From the NCBI RefSeq assembly GCF_900312815.1, contig NZ_OMPE01000006.1:369765-433764 (forward strand): DNA of 64,000 bases, written 5' to 3'. The notes under the pieces are model-generated. The model was not told the DNA's origin. It ran no database searches and saw only the letters and a program-made list of their open reading frames with translations. Numbering within the stretch: position 1 is the first letter of the stretch; each line of letters begins with the position of its first letter. The stretch comes from Aquimarina sp. AU474. GTDB taxonomy: Bacteria; Bacteroidota; Bacteroidia; Flavobacteriales; Flavobacteriaceae. A program made the translations under genes and the position numbers. Of the stretch, positions 18,195 to 26,547 are shown in pieces.

Positions 18195-18683
18195 ATGCAA
18201 GAATTTATAGATCAACTGCCACAACTGGCCAAAGATAAACATAACGAAAACAAAAAGTTCTTTGCGAAGCTCAAAAAAAAACCACCAAAGAAACTTGATC
18301 ATATTATGCAAGAGTTGCATGATGAGGAGTTTGAACAAACGGATTGTTTAGAGTGCGCAAACTGTTGTAAAACAACAGGCCCTTTGTTTACAGACAAGGA
18401 TGTTGAGCGCATCTCAAAGTTTTTTAGAATAAAACCAAGTCAATTTGAAGAGGAATATTTAAGTAGAGATGAGGAAGGTGATTTAGTCTTACAAGGGGTG
18501 CCTTGTACATTTTTAGGAGCAGATAATTATTGTTCAATTTATGAGGTGAGACCTAAAGCATGTCGAGAGTTTCCGCATACGGATCGAAAAAAATTTCAAC
18601 AAATATCAAATCTTACATTAAAAAATGTGGCTATTTGTCCGGCAGCGTATAATATAGTTGAGAGGATGAAAGCTATGTTGTAA
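18195..18683 (+). CDS. YkgJ-family cysteine-cluster protein
   Basis: 162 residues from ATG 18195 (a GTG two codons earlier is also in frame). The YkgJ/CxxCxxCC pattern is clear: DCLECANCCK (about 52-61), then VPCTFLG, YCSIYEVRPKACREFPHT and ICPAAY. These eight or so Cys are thought to bind a metal or Fe-S cluster; some relatives are linked to oxygenase or lysine-modifying chemistry, but no general function is established. The 3' two thirds of this gene is repeated 1.2 kb downstream as a decayed copy (19604-19870). Confidence 0.88.
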   Translation: MQEFIDQLPQLAKDKHNENKKFFAKLKKKPPKKLDHIMQELHDEEFEQTDCLECANCCKTTGPLFTDKDVERISKFFRIKPSQFEEEYLSRDEEGDLVLQGVPCTFLGADNYCSIYEVRPKACREFPHTDRKKFQQISNLTLKNVAICPAAYNIVERMKAML

Positions 18684-18689
18684 TACAAA

Positions 18690-18721
18690 AATTCCTATAC
18701 CTCATATAAGGTATAGGAATA
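18690..18721. terminator. Terminator between YkgJ-type and first LipL32-like genes
   Basis: ATTCCTATACCT (18691-18702) pairs with AGGTATAGGAAT (18709-18720), loop CATATA. The A-run at 18687-18691 gives a good U-tract on the minus strand, so it chiefly ends the LipL32-like gene. Confidence 0.78.
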
Positions 18722-18758
18722 ATTTGAAAGTGTGTCTTTTATTCGTCAATTAGGATTA

Positions 18759-19442
18759 TTATAATCCTTTCTTTAAGTCTTCGATCGTTTTAGCCATTAC
18801 TACTCCTGGTAATTTAATAGGAGCAGCAACTTGCGCTAAGAATGTACCTTTTACTTCACCAGTTTTGTATGTAGTAAATCCTATTCTGTATAGACCAACA
18901 GTTAATGCTTTTAAAGGATCGCTAACTTCACTTTTATATCTTAAAAGAGAGTTATAGCTGCTTCCACTGGGTTGTTTTGGCATTTCACTACTGTCGTCAT
19001 TTTTAGCTAATGTAGTCCAATTAGCAGCTTTAACAGCATCTTCGCTAATTTTATCTTTACTTATAATATCAGAACGTTCTAAAGTAATGTAAGTGTCGAA
19101 AAAGTCGCTAGAACCTGCATTTTCAGTATATGCAGTTGCTGCAGTTGCTCCTTTTACTTTAGTTTTACCTACAGGAGACATCATTCTAACACCAAGTTCT
19201 GGAGCCACAGCGGGAACCCAAACATAGATATAATAGAATTTTTTCCCCTCTTTTACCTCGTCTTCGTTACCAGGAGCTGCATATCCTAAGTACGATACTA
19301 CATCGGTATAGGGTACTTTAATAGTTTTAGGACCTATTTTCTTTTCAGTAAGACCTCCAAATTTTTTTAATTTTTGAGCCTGAGCTGCTGTAGAAAAAAC
19401 TAAGGTAAATACACTTAATAAAATTAAGATTTTTGTTTTCAT
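18759..19442 (-). CDS. LipL32-like secreted protein, copy A
   Basis: 227 residues; Sec signal MKTKILILLSVFTLVFSTAAQA, cut before QKLKKF. Not a lipoprotein here: no lipobox Cys. The mature sequence shares the diagnostic segments of LipL32, the major surface protein of pathogenic Leptospira: KKFYYIYVWVPAVAPELGVR, MMSPVGK, FFDTYITLERSD, YNSLLRYK, GLYRIGFTTYKTGEVKGTF and PIKLPGVV. LipL32 has a calcium-binding jelly-roll-like fold and binds matrix proteins in Leptospira; homologues in some marine bacteria have been noted. The role here is unknown. Copy B (19960-20643) differs at 37 of 227 positions by hand count, 15 of them in the signal peptide. Confidence 0.85.
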   Translation of the reverse strand: MKTKILILLSVFTLVFSTAAQAQKLKKFGGLTEKKIGPKTIKVPYTDVVSYLGYAAPGNEDEVKEGKKFYYIYVWVPAVAPELGVRMMSPVGKTKVKGATAATAYTENAGSSDFFDTYITLERSDIISKDKISEDAVKAANWTTLAKNDDSSEMPKQPSGSSYNSLLRYKSEVSDPLKALTVGLYRIGFTTYKTGEVKGTFLAQVAAPIKLPGVVMAKTIEDLKKGL

Positions 19443-19603
19443 AATAATTGATTTAGCTATGTTTATTAATAATTAGTTAGACACACTTATATGGTATAAG
19501 TAATTGACAATACAAAATATAGACAAAAATGAGTTTTTATATAGGAAATAATGCCATTTCTTGATTATATATTATTAATAATGTCAAAAAATATGATAAT
19601 CCA

Positions 19604-19870
19604 ATCTCAAAGTTTTTTAGAATAAAACCAAGTCAATTTGAGGAAGAATATTTAAGTAGAGATGAAGAAGGTGACTTAGTTTTACAAGGGGGTGCCTGTT
19701 ACATTTTTAGGAACTCATAATTATTGTTTGATTTATGAGGTGAGACTTAAAGTTTGTCGTGAGTTTTCTCATACAGATCGAAAAAAATCAACAAATATCA
19801 AATTTCGCATTAAAAAACGTGGCTATTTGCCCCGCTGCCTATACTATTGTTGAAAAAATGAAGGAAAATG
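19604..19870 (+). pseudogene. Decayed 3' copy of the YkgJ-type gene
   Basis: Begins with ATCTCAAAGTTTTTTAG, identical to 18411-18427, and follows the functional gene to about its stop. It lacks the 5' third including the first CxxCxxCC cluster. At 19688-19692 an extra G (GGGGG against GGGG) shifts frame, and two bases are lost near 19785; the second Cys cluster is also changed. No start codon or full reading frame remains. Neutral decay after duplication is the simplest reading. Confidence 0.88.
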
Positions 19871-19892
19871 TTTCTTTGTATAGTATTAAAGC

Positions 19893-19933
19893 AAACAACC
19901 CCTATATTATCGAGTAAGATATAGAGGTTGTTT
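19893..19933. terminator. Terminator after LipL32-like copy B
   Basis: AAACAACCCCTATAT (19893-19907) pairs with ATATAGAGGTTGTTT (19919-19933) with one mismatch; loop of 11. Same relative position as the terminator after copy A but a different stem sequence. Confidence 0.7.
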
Positions 19934-19959
19934 AAGGTTAAATCGTATCCCAGTCTAGA

Positions 19960-20643
19960 TTACAACCCTTTCTTTAAATCGGTAATTGTCTTCGCCATTA
20001 CTACTCCTGGTAATTTAATAGGAGCCGCAACTTGTGCTAAGAATGTACCTTTTACTTCACCAGTTTTGTAAGTAGTAAACCCTATACGATATAATCCAAC
20101 TGTTAATGCTTTTAACGGATCACTTGCTTCACTTTTATATCTTAATAGAGAGTTATAACTACTTCCACTTGGTTGTTTAGGCATTTCGCTACTATCATCA
20201 TTTCTTTCTAATGTTACCCAATTTGCGTTTTTAGCAGCATCTTCGCTAATCTTGTCTTTACTAATGATGTCTGATCGCTCCAAAGTAACATAAGTGTCAA
20301 AAAAATCTTTAGTACTTGCGTTATCTTCATAGGCTTTAGACATAGTAGCTCCTTTTACTTTAGTTTTTCCTACAGGAGACATCATTCTAACTCCAAGTTC
20401 AGGAGCTACAGCAGGAATCCAAACGTAGATGTAATAAAATTTCTTCCCATCTTTTACTTCGTCTTCATTTCCTGGCGCTGCATATCCCATATAAGATACT
20501 ACATCAGTATAAGGAACTTTAATAGTTTTAGGTCCTATTTTTTTTTCGATAGAACTTCCGAATTTTTTTAATTTTTGAGCGTGAGTGTCAAGGTTACTTC
20601 CGAATGCTAAAGCAACTAGTAGAACAAAAAGTTTTGTTTTCAT
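19960..20643 (-). CDS. LipL32-like secreted protein, copy B
   Basis: 227 residues; signal MKTKLFVLLVALAFGSNLDTHA, cut before QKLKKF. Shares with copy A every LipL32 hallmark: YVWIPAVAPELGVRMMSPVG, FFDTYVTLERSD, YNSLLRYKSE and GLYRIGFTTYKTGEVKGTF. The differences from copy A are concentrated in the signal peptide and in the variable loop around residues 98-112 (SKAYEDNASTKD against ATAYTENAGSSD), which lies where the calcium-binding loops of LipL32 are (inference). Its downstream zinc-ribbon neighbour at 20684-21025 is on the same strand, 40 bp upstream in transcription order, so both may share a transcript. Confidence 0.85.
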   Translation of the reverse strand: MKTKLFVLLVALAFGSNLDTHAQKLKKFGSSIEKKIGPKTIKVPYTDVVSYMGYAAPGNEDEVKDGKKFYYIYVWIPAVAPELGVRMMSPVGKTKVKGATMSKAYEDNASTKDFFDTYVTLERSDIISKDKISEDAAKNANWVTLERNDDSSEMPKQPSGSSYNSLLRYKSEASDPLKALTVGLYRIGFTTYKTGEVKGTFLAQVAAPIKLPGVVMAKTITDLKKGL

Positions 20644-20683
20644 TTTTAAAATTTAGAATGTTAATTAATTATTTGATTAGTTT

Positions 20684-21025
20684 TTATTTAATAATAGGTA
20701 CTATAATGATGAATACTATTAGTAAGGTTAAAATAATAAGTCCAATAAAATGATGCCAAGGCGTTTTTACATTATTGATTTTAAAATCTTCAAAACTTTG
20801 AAGTAATTTCTGGTTTTGAATTTCTTTTTTCTCAAAAACTCCTTTGCAATGCTCGCAAACGGTATATACTTTTTTGCCTATTGGAAAAAATGGTATCCAA
20901 AAGATATGTACATACTTTTTATACCCTTGTACCCACATACTATTTTCGGTTTTGCAGTATGGACAATCTCCTGTATTAAGTTTTTGTGGTTGAATAGTAG
21001 AAGACCCGGTTCCAAAAATGATCAT
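20684..21025 (-). CDS. Zinc-ribbon membrane protein
   Basis: 113 residues. Zinc ribbon: DCPYCKTEN (C21, C24) and VCEHCKG (C57, C60), with FFPIGKKVYTV between them, matching the zinc_ribbon_15-type domain common in Flavobacteriia. A single membrane helix lies at the C-terminus (FIGLIILTLLIVFIIIVPII). Orientation would place the ribbon in the cytoplasm. Unknown function. It is followed on the same strand by LipL32-like B and preceded by the small membrane protein at 21089. Confidence 0.78.
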   Translation of the reverse strand: MIIFGTGSSTIQPQKLNTGDCPYCKTENSMWVQGYKKYVHIFWIPFFPIGKKVYTVCEHCKGVFEKKEIQNQKLLQSFEDFKINNVKTPWHHFIGLIILTLLIVFIIIVPIIK

Positions 21026-21088
21026 ATTATGTTGGATTTATGGTTGGTGAATATAGAAATGCGATGTTACTAATGTGTTTATTCTTTG

Positions 21089-21511
21089 TTATCCAAAGAA
21101 TAAAAAAGAAGCAACTATCATCCAGCAGCCTACTATGATTCCTAATATGCCTAATTTCCCCTGTTTTGGAGCTAATTTTTCTCTAAGACTATTGGCTTTC
21201 TCTTTTGCCGCTTCATTCTTAGATAAAAAGAATTTATTGATTAATCCAAAGCCTAACATAAAACCTAAAACAGCTTCAATAATGTTTCCTGCTAGTAATG
21301 TTACCCACCAAATTGGAAATGTGGTCAGCCAACCAATGTTTAATACTGCCGAAATAATGCCCCAAACTCCCCAGACACAGAAAATTAACCCAATCCAACC
21401 TTGATAAGGCTCTATTTTTTCTAATAATTCTTTTGCATTTGGTTTTTTTGAAAGTAATAAAGACGGTACTGCGATAATACTTAATAAAATTAATGTAATT
21501 CCCCAAGTCAT
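21089..21511 (-). CDS. Four-helix membrane protein of unknown function
   Basis: 140 residues with about four hydrophobic segments: [58 protein letters not shown] and [21 protein letters not shown] basic loop ([20 protein letters not shown]) separates helices three and four. The Gly/Trp-rich helices have no family I can name. An antisense ORF across it is a shadow. It lies 63 bp upstream of the zinc-ribbon gene and the three genes to LipL32-like B may form one transcription unit. Confidence 0.7.
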   Translation of the reverse strand: MTWGITLILLSIIAVPSLLLSKKPNAKELLEKIEPYQGWIGLIFCVWGVWGIISAVLNIGWLTTFPIWWVTLLAGNIIEAVLGFMLGFGLINKFFLSKNEAAKEKANSLREKLAPKQGKLGILGIIVGCWMIVASFLFFG

Positions 21512-21768
21512 GATATATACGTTTAAAAGGGTTAATGATTAGTTTTTACATATTCATTAAAATGTAAATGAGATTTTTTTAATGATCCTTTTTACTTTCT
21601 CAGAATATTGTTACAAAGATGGGAGACTAGTTGTTTGCGAAAAACACCTTTTTTAGTGAAAAGCGCTCCCCTGAAAATAGGGGGGTATGATTTGCTATAA
21701 AACCCTGTTTCTGGTGATGGAAGAAAATAACAAGAGATATAATTTTGAAGCTGATAATTTTTTTAAGT

Positions 21769-24700
21769 ATGGGAAATACAAAAGGAAATAAAGCAGGGGT
21801 AATATATCTAATACTACTTTTAACGCACTATTTTTTTAACTACAGTGGTTATGCTCAACAGTTATATCCTGCCAACTTTGACATTAGTACTTTAAATGGT
21901 GCAAATGGATTTCGAATACCAGGAATTGACCCGGCATCGCAATTTGGGGCAGAAGCCAAATTTATTGGTGATATAAATAACGATGGTTTTGAGGATATAG
22001 CATTAGGTGTTAACAATGCCGATGTTAATGGATTAAATCTTGCAGGAGCAGCATATATTATTTTTGGGACAAATACAGGTTTTACAGCTTCATTTGATAT
22101 TACCACTTTGGATGGGAACAATGGATTTGCTGTAGAGGGAGTTACAGGTAGTACCCGGATGGGTAATTCTGTAGAAGGAATTGGTGATATAAATGGTGAC
22201 GATATTGATGATCTGACCATAGTAAGTTCGGGAGATACTATGGTAATTTATGGAAAAATGTCTCCTTTTCCTGCAACCTTTAATATTAATTATGCAGATG
22301 GGGTACATGGTTTTTTGATTCAAGGAGCTAGGACAGCTAATGAGGTTGCTGTATTAGGAGATGTAAATGGTGATGGGGTTAGTGATTTTGCAATCAGTAG
22401 AGCTGATTTTTCTAACAGTGTTTGGGTAGTTTTTGGTCGTTCTTCGGCTTTTCCGGCTACAATTAATGCATCGTGGTTGGATGGCGCAGGAGGATTCCAA
22501 ATTAGGAGGTATTCTGATTCTTCGATACCAGGTTTTTTAGTTGGAGGAGCGGGGGATATAAATGATGATGGTTTTAATGATATTATCGTAGGAGATTGGT
22601 CATCTGGCTTTGGAACTCAATTAGAACGTACTCATTTACTTTATGGAAGAAATACATTTACTGCTCAAATAAACTTGGAAACGTCACCTGTTACAGAAGT
22701 GTTTACTATTAATCATACAGGCGGTGGGTTTTTAGCCTTTACTGGTAGTTTAGGTGATATAAATGGAGACGGGATTGATGATTTTTTTTCTGAAACAGCA
22801 GCAATTTTTGGAAAAGAATCTACAGATCCTTTTCCTGCTAATATTCCTTTAAGCAGTGTTGTAGATAGGACTTACGGTTTTATTATGCCAGGAGGACTTA
22901 CTTCGGCTTCTATTGGGGATATAAATTCTGATGGTATAAATGATTTTATTACATGTTATGGCGGATCAGGTTCAGATCGTAATGCTTACGTAGTATTTGG
23001 TAGCACTACTGGATTTCCTGATCCTATTAATGAAAGTACACTTGATGGAATTAATGGGTTTACTATTCCTGGATTTAGAACTTCGAATATTGGTAGACCA
23101 GTAAGTGGAAATGGCGATATTAATGGTGATGGAATAGCAGATTTTATTGTTGGAAGTCCTGGCGAAATACCCGAAGGAAGTACCGAAAGAACAGGAGAGG
23201 CATATGTGATCTTTGGGGGAGACCATTATGCATTACCATTAAACACAGGGTATCCACGAGCAATTAACGAGACTACTTCTGGCTTTACTTTGGTGGTTAA
23301 TGGTCCAGAAACGGGAACCATTTATTATGCTGTTTATCCTGGTAATTTTTCAGGATCTCCAGATCATGAAGGTATTTTAAATGGAACTGGAGCCACTATT
23401 AATGGAGATTTTTTAATGAACGTTGCCAATACAGATGTCCAAGAAGTGATTTCTTCGCTCAGTAGTGGAACGACCTATGATATCTATATGTTTTTAGAAG
23501 ATAATATAGGTAATCAAGGAGAAATATATCATATTAATGATGTTACTACTTTATCTATAGGAGCAGATACCGAAGATCCAACAGCCAGTAATCCATTACC
23601 AATTAATATACAATGCTCGGCAGATATTCCATTACCAGACCCTTTGGTTGTAACTGACGAAGCGGATAATAGTGGTACTCCTCCAATAGTAGCTTTTGTA
23701 GGTGATGTTAGTGATGGTAATAGCAACCCAGAGGTGATTACACGAACGTATAGTGTTACTGATGGGGCAGGAAATAGTATTAATGTTACACAAACGATAA
23801 CGATTAATGATACCACAAATCCAACGGCAAGTAATCCATCACCTATAAATGTTCAATGTGCTTCTGGCATACCAGTTCCAGATCCTGTTGTAGTGGATGA
23901 CGAGGCAGATAATTGTAGCACGTCAGTCATAGTAGCTTTTGTAGGTGATGTTAGAGATGGTAATAGTAATCCAGAGTTAATTACAAGAACATATAGTGTT
24001 ACTGATGGGGCTGGAAATAGTATTAATGTTACACAAACGATAACGATTAATGATACCACAAATCCAACGGCAAGTAATCCATCACCTATAAATGTTCAAT
24101 GTGCTTCTGGCATACCAGCTCCAGATCCTGTTGTAGTGGATGACGAGGCAGATAATTGTAGCACGTCAGTCATAGTAGCTTTTGTAGGTGATGTTAGTGA
24201 TGGTAATAGTAATCCAGAGTTAATTACAAGAACATATAGTGTTACTGATGGGGCTGGAAATAGTATTAATGTTACACAAACGATAACGATTAATGATACC
24301 ACAAATCCAACGGCAAGTAATCCATCACCTATAAATGTTCAATGTGCTTCTGGCATACCAATTCCAGATCCTGTTGTAGTGGATGACGAGGCAGATAATT
24401 GTAGCGCGTCAGTTATAGTTGCATTTGTTAGTGATGTAAGTGATGGTAATAATAATCCAGAGGTAATTACAAGAACATATAATGTTACCGATGCGGCAGG
24501 AAATAGTATTAATGTTACACAAATGATAACCATTAATGATACTACTAATCCAACAGCCAGTAATCCATCACCTATAAATGTACAATGTGCATCTGGGATA
24601 CCAGTTCCAGATCCTGTAGTAGTTGACGATGAGGTGGATAATTGTGGTGTGCCTGTAGTTGCATTTGTAAGTGATGTTAGTGATGGTAATAGTAATCCAG

Positions 24701-25575
24701 AGGTAATTACCCGAACGTATAGTGTTACCGATACGGCAGGGAATAGTATTAATGTTACGCAAACGATAACGATTAATGATACTACAAACCCAGAAATAAT
24801 TTGCCCGGCAAATATTATCCAGAGTGTTGACCTTGGTACATCTACAGAGGTAGTAATGTATTCTATTCCAGTTGGTACTGATAATTGTAGTGTAGATTCT
24901 ATCGTACAAGTTGCAGGTTTACAATCGGGATCAGAATTTCCTTTAGGAATAACAACTAATATTTTCGAAATAACCGATAACGCAGGAAACACAACTAGAT
25001 GTAGTTTTGATGTAGAGATAACCGATGTACCTCCAATCTTATGCGAGATAGATGCCGGAGAGGATCAAGAAATTATAGAAGGAGAACAAATTCAATTAAA
25101 TGCTATGACTAATAATGAAGGGAGTGTTATTTGGTCTCCCTCAATAGGATTAAATGATACAAGTGTTATGAACCCTATAGCAAACCCAAGTGAAACTACT
25201 ACCTATACAATTTTATTTACCAGTAATGATGGATGTACTGTTGAAGATTCCATAACAGTATTTGTAACACCTTTGGAAGAAGATGAAACAAAATATGGTT
25301 TCTCCCCAGATGGAGATGGGATTAATGAATTTTGGGAGATAGATAATATTGAAAACTATCCTAATAATAGGGTTTCTATATTTAATAGGTGGGGGGATTT
25401 GGTTTTTGAAATCGAAGGATACGATAATAATTCAAGAACTTTTAGAGGAATAGCCAATAGAAAAAGAAGCATAGGTGGAGATCAACTACCCGAAGGAACC
25501 TATTTTTTCAATATAAAAATTAATGGCACTCATCGCTTAAAAAAATTGAACGGTTTCCTTGTTTTAAAACGCTAA
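21769..25575 (+). CDS. Large T9SS-exported surface protein: FG-GAP propeller, HYR-like repeats, CHU_C tail
   Basis: 1268 residues from ATG 21769 (a TTG eight codons earlier is possible). A Sec signal is followed by about seven FG-GAP repeats (residues ~35-500) with many calcium-type DINGDGIDDF motifs, as in integrin-alpha propellers. Then come five HYR-like repeats of 80-81 residues, a divergent HYR domain (NPEIICPANIIQSV start), an Ig/PKD-like domain with GEDQEIIEGEQIQL, and a type B (CHU_C, gliding-motility-associated) C-terminal domain beginning YGFSPDGDGINEFW and ending LNGFLVLKR. It is probably exported by type IX secretion and kept on the surface by the PorP/SprF protein encoded 3 bp downstream; adhesin role is inference. 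Confidence 0.9.
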   Translation: MGNTKGNKAGVIYLILLLTHYFFNYSGYAQQLYPANFDISTLNGANGFRIPGIDPASQFGAEAKFIGDINNDGFEDIALGVNNADVNGLNLAGAAYIIFGTNTGFTASFDITTLDGNNGFAVEGVTGSTRMGNSVEGIGDINGDDIDDLTIVSSGDTMVIYGKMSPFPATFNINYADGVHGFLIQGARTANEVAVLGDVNGDGVSDFAISRADFSNSVWVVFGRSSAFPATINASWLDGAGGFQIRRYSDSSIPGFLVGGAGDINDDGFNDIIVGDWSSGFGTQLERTHLLYGRNTFTAQINLETSPVTEVFTINHTGGGFLAFTGSLGDINGDGIDDFFSETAAIFGKESTDPFPANIPLSSVVDRTYGFIMPGGLTSASIGDINSDGINDFITCYGGSGSDRNAYVVFGSTTGFPDPINESTLDGINGFTIPGFRTSNIGRPVSGNGDINGDGIADFIVGSPGEIPEGSTERTGEAYVIFGGDHYALPLNTGYPRAINETTSGFTLVVNGPETGTIYYAVYPGNFSGSPDHEGILNGTGATINGDFLMNVANTDVQEVISSLSSGTTYDIYMFLEDNIGNQGEIYHINDVTTLSIGADTEDPTASNPLPINIQCSADIPLPDPLVVTDEADNSGTPPIVAFVGDVSDGNSNPEVITRTYSVTDGAGNSINVTQTITINDTTNPTASNPSPINVQCASGIPVPDPVVVDDEADNCSTSVIVAFVGDVRDGNSNPELITRTYSVTDGAGNSINVTQTITINDTTNPTASNPSPINVQCASGIPAPDPVVVDDEADNCSTSVIVAFVGDVSDGNSNPELITRTYSVTDGAGNSINVTQTITINDTTNPTASNPSPINVQCASGIPIPDPVVVDDEADNCSASVIVAFVSDVSDGNNNPEVITRTYNVTDAAGNSINVTQMITINDTTNPTASNPSPINVQCASGIPVPDPVVVDDEVDNCGVPVVAFVSDVSDGNSNPEVITRTYSVTDTAGNSINVTQTITINDTTNPEIICPANIIQSVDLGTSTEVVMYSIPVGTDNCSVDSIVQVAGLQSGSEFPLGITTNIFEITDNAGNTTRCSFDVEITDVPPILCEIDAGEDQEIIEGEQIQLNAMTNNEGSVIWSPSIGLNDTSVMNPIANPSETTTYTILFTSNDGCTVEDSITVFVTPLEEDETKYGFSPDGDGINEFWEIDNIENYPNNRVSIFNRWGDLVFEIEGYDNNSRTFRGIANRKRSIGGDQLPEGTYFFNIKINGTHRLKKLNGFLVLKR
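23566..24777 (+). repeat. Five tandem 240-243-bp coding repeats
   Basis: Units at 23566-23808, 23809-24051, 24052-24294, 24295-24537 and 24538-24777. Units 2 and 3 are nearly identical at base level; units 1 and 5 are more divergent. Each encodes one HYR-like module with the pattern PTASNPSPINVQC...DNC...VITRTYSVTDGAGNS. Repeat-number variation by recombination is likely. Confidence 0.92.
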
Positions 25576-25578
25576 ATC

Positions 25579-26514
25579 ATGAAAAATAAATGTTTAATCA
25601 TTACGATAGTTTTATCGTTTATATGTTGGTGCTCTGTATTTGCACAACAAACACCAGTTTTTGCAAATTATAACTACAATACTGTTATTATTAATCCTGC
25701 ACATGCTGGGTTTTATCCAGATTCAGAATTTACGCTTAGCAATAGGGGATACCTTAATTCAATAGATGGTAGTCCAAGAAATATAGGGTTATTATTTAAT
25801 TCACCAATGCGTTCAGAAAAAATGGGACTTGGGGCGGGTATTTTTAGTGATCAAGTTGGAGTTACAACCACTACAAATGTGTTTGCAGCGTATTCCTATA
25901 AGATATTTTTTGATCATAATTATAATAGAGCAAGATGGTGGTCTTATAATCCTCATGTTTTATCTTTTGGTATTACAGCAGGAGCCATGATTTATGATGA
26001 AAACTTATTAGAACTTGGGATACAGAATGATCCAAATTTTGCCAGTAATATTAATACAACCGTGCCTACTTTAGGTATAGGGATTTTGTATAATAGAAAT
26101 AAGATGTATTTTGGATTTTCTGCACCAAATATATTGGGAGATTCATTATCCTCTGAAGATAATATTAATCTAGAAACTCCGTATTATCTTTATGCAGGTT
26201 ATCGTTTTTTTGCATCACGATTCGAAGAAGTGTTGATAAACCCAAGCATATTGACTAAATATGTTTCTGGTGCTCCCACACAACTAGATTTTAATACCAT
26301 AGTAAGTTATAAAAACAAAATTGAAGTAGGAGCAGGATACAGAACAAATTCTTCTGTTAATCTTTTAGCGGGCCTTTACCTATCAAATCATTTACGTCTA
26401 ATTTATAATTATAACCAAATGTTAAGAGATGGCCCGGTTCAAACAACTCATGGTATTATCTTAAGCTACCGCCTAGGTACTGGTTTTAAAAATAGAGGTG
26501 TCGCATCAAAATAA
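25579..26514 (+). CDS. PorP/SprF family type IX secretion outer-membrane protein
   Basis: 311 residues; Sec signal ending SVFAQQ. The family signature is at the mature N-terminus: TPVFANYNYNTVIINPAHAG, followed by the barrel strands, e.g. NIGLLFNSPMRSEKMGLGAG, and a C-terminal ILSYRLGTGF. Members of this family (SprF for the SprB adhesin) sit directly downstream of a CHU_C-tailed protein and are needed for its surface attachment. That is the arrangement here, 3 bp after the 1268-residue protein. Confidence 0.93.
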   Translation: MKNKCLIITIVLSFICWCSVFAQQTPVFANYNYNTVIINPAHAGFYPDSEFTLSNRGYLNSIDGSPRNIGLLFNSPMRSEKMGLGAGIFSDQVGVTTTTNVFAAYSYKIFFDHNYNRARWWSYNPHVLSFGITAGAMIYDENLLELGIQNDPNFASNINTTVPTLGIGILYNRNKMYFGFSAPNILGDSLSSEDNINLETPYYLYAGYRFFASRFEEVLINPSILTKYVSGAPTQLDFNTIVSYKNKIEVGAGYRTNSSVNLLAGLYLSNHLRLIYNYNQMLRDGPVQTTHGIILSYRLGTGFKNRGVASK

Positions 26515-26524
26515 AGTATAGTAT

Positions 26525-26547
26525 ATCTTGAACTTTTAAGATTTTTA
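26525..26547. terminator. Weak terminator between convergent genes
   Basis: ATCTT (26525-26529) pairs with AAGAT (26538-26542), followed by TTTTAG. Short stem in a 30-bp gap; may serve the PorP/SprF gene. Confidence 0.4.

Larger units (their letters stand above)
18411..20643. repeat. Tandem segmental duplication, unit about 1.2 kb
   Basis: Bases 18411-19442 (3' part of the YkgJ-type gene plus LipL32-like A) match 19604-20643 (YkgJ remnant plus LipL32-like B) in the same order and orientation. The offset is 1193 bp at the left end and 1201 bp at the right. The YkgJ copy has decayed while both LipL32-like genes remain open, implying selection to keep two copies. Confidence 0.88.

Noticed and set aside
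18165..18338. 58-codon N-terminal extension of the methyltransferase
   Set aside because: Antisense to the YkgJ-type gene, very hydrophobic and aromatic, unlike methyltransferase starts; ATG 18164 is adequate.
21075..21404. 109-aa plus-strand ORF
   Set aside because: Antisense to the four-helix membrane protein at 21089-21511, which has clean helices and start.
23566..24777. Regular repeats considered as a CRISPR array
   Set aside because: Units are 240-243 bp, in frame and code for protein modules; no short repeat/spacer pattern.
24339..24992. 217-aa minus-strand ORF and its copies at 23529, 23853 and 24096
   Set aside because: They are shadows of the 243-bp coding repeats; the spacing is that of the repeats.
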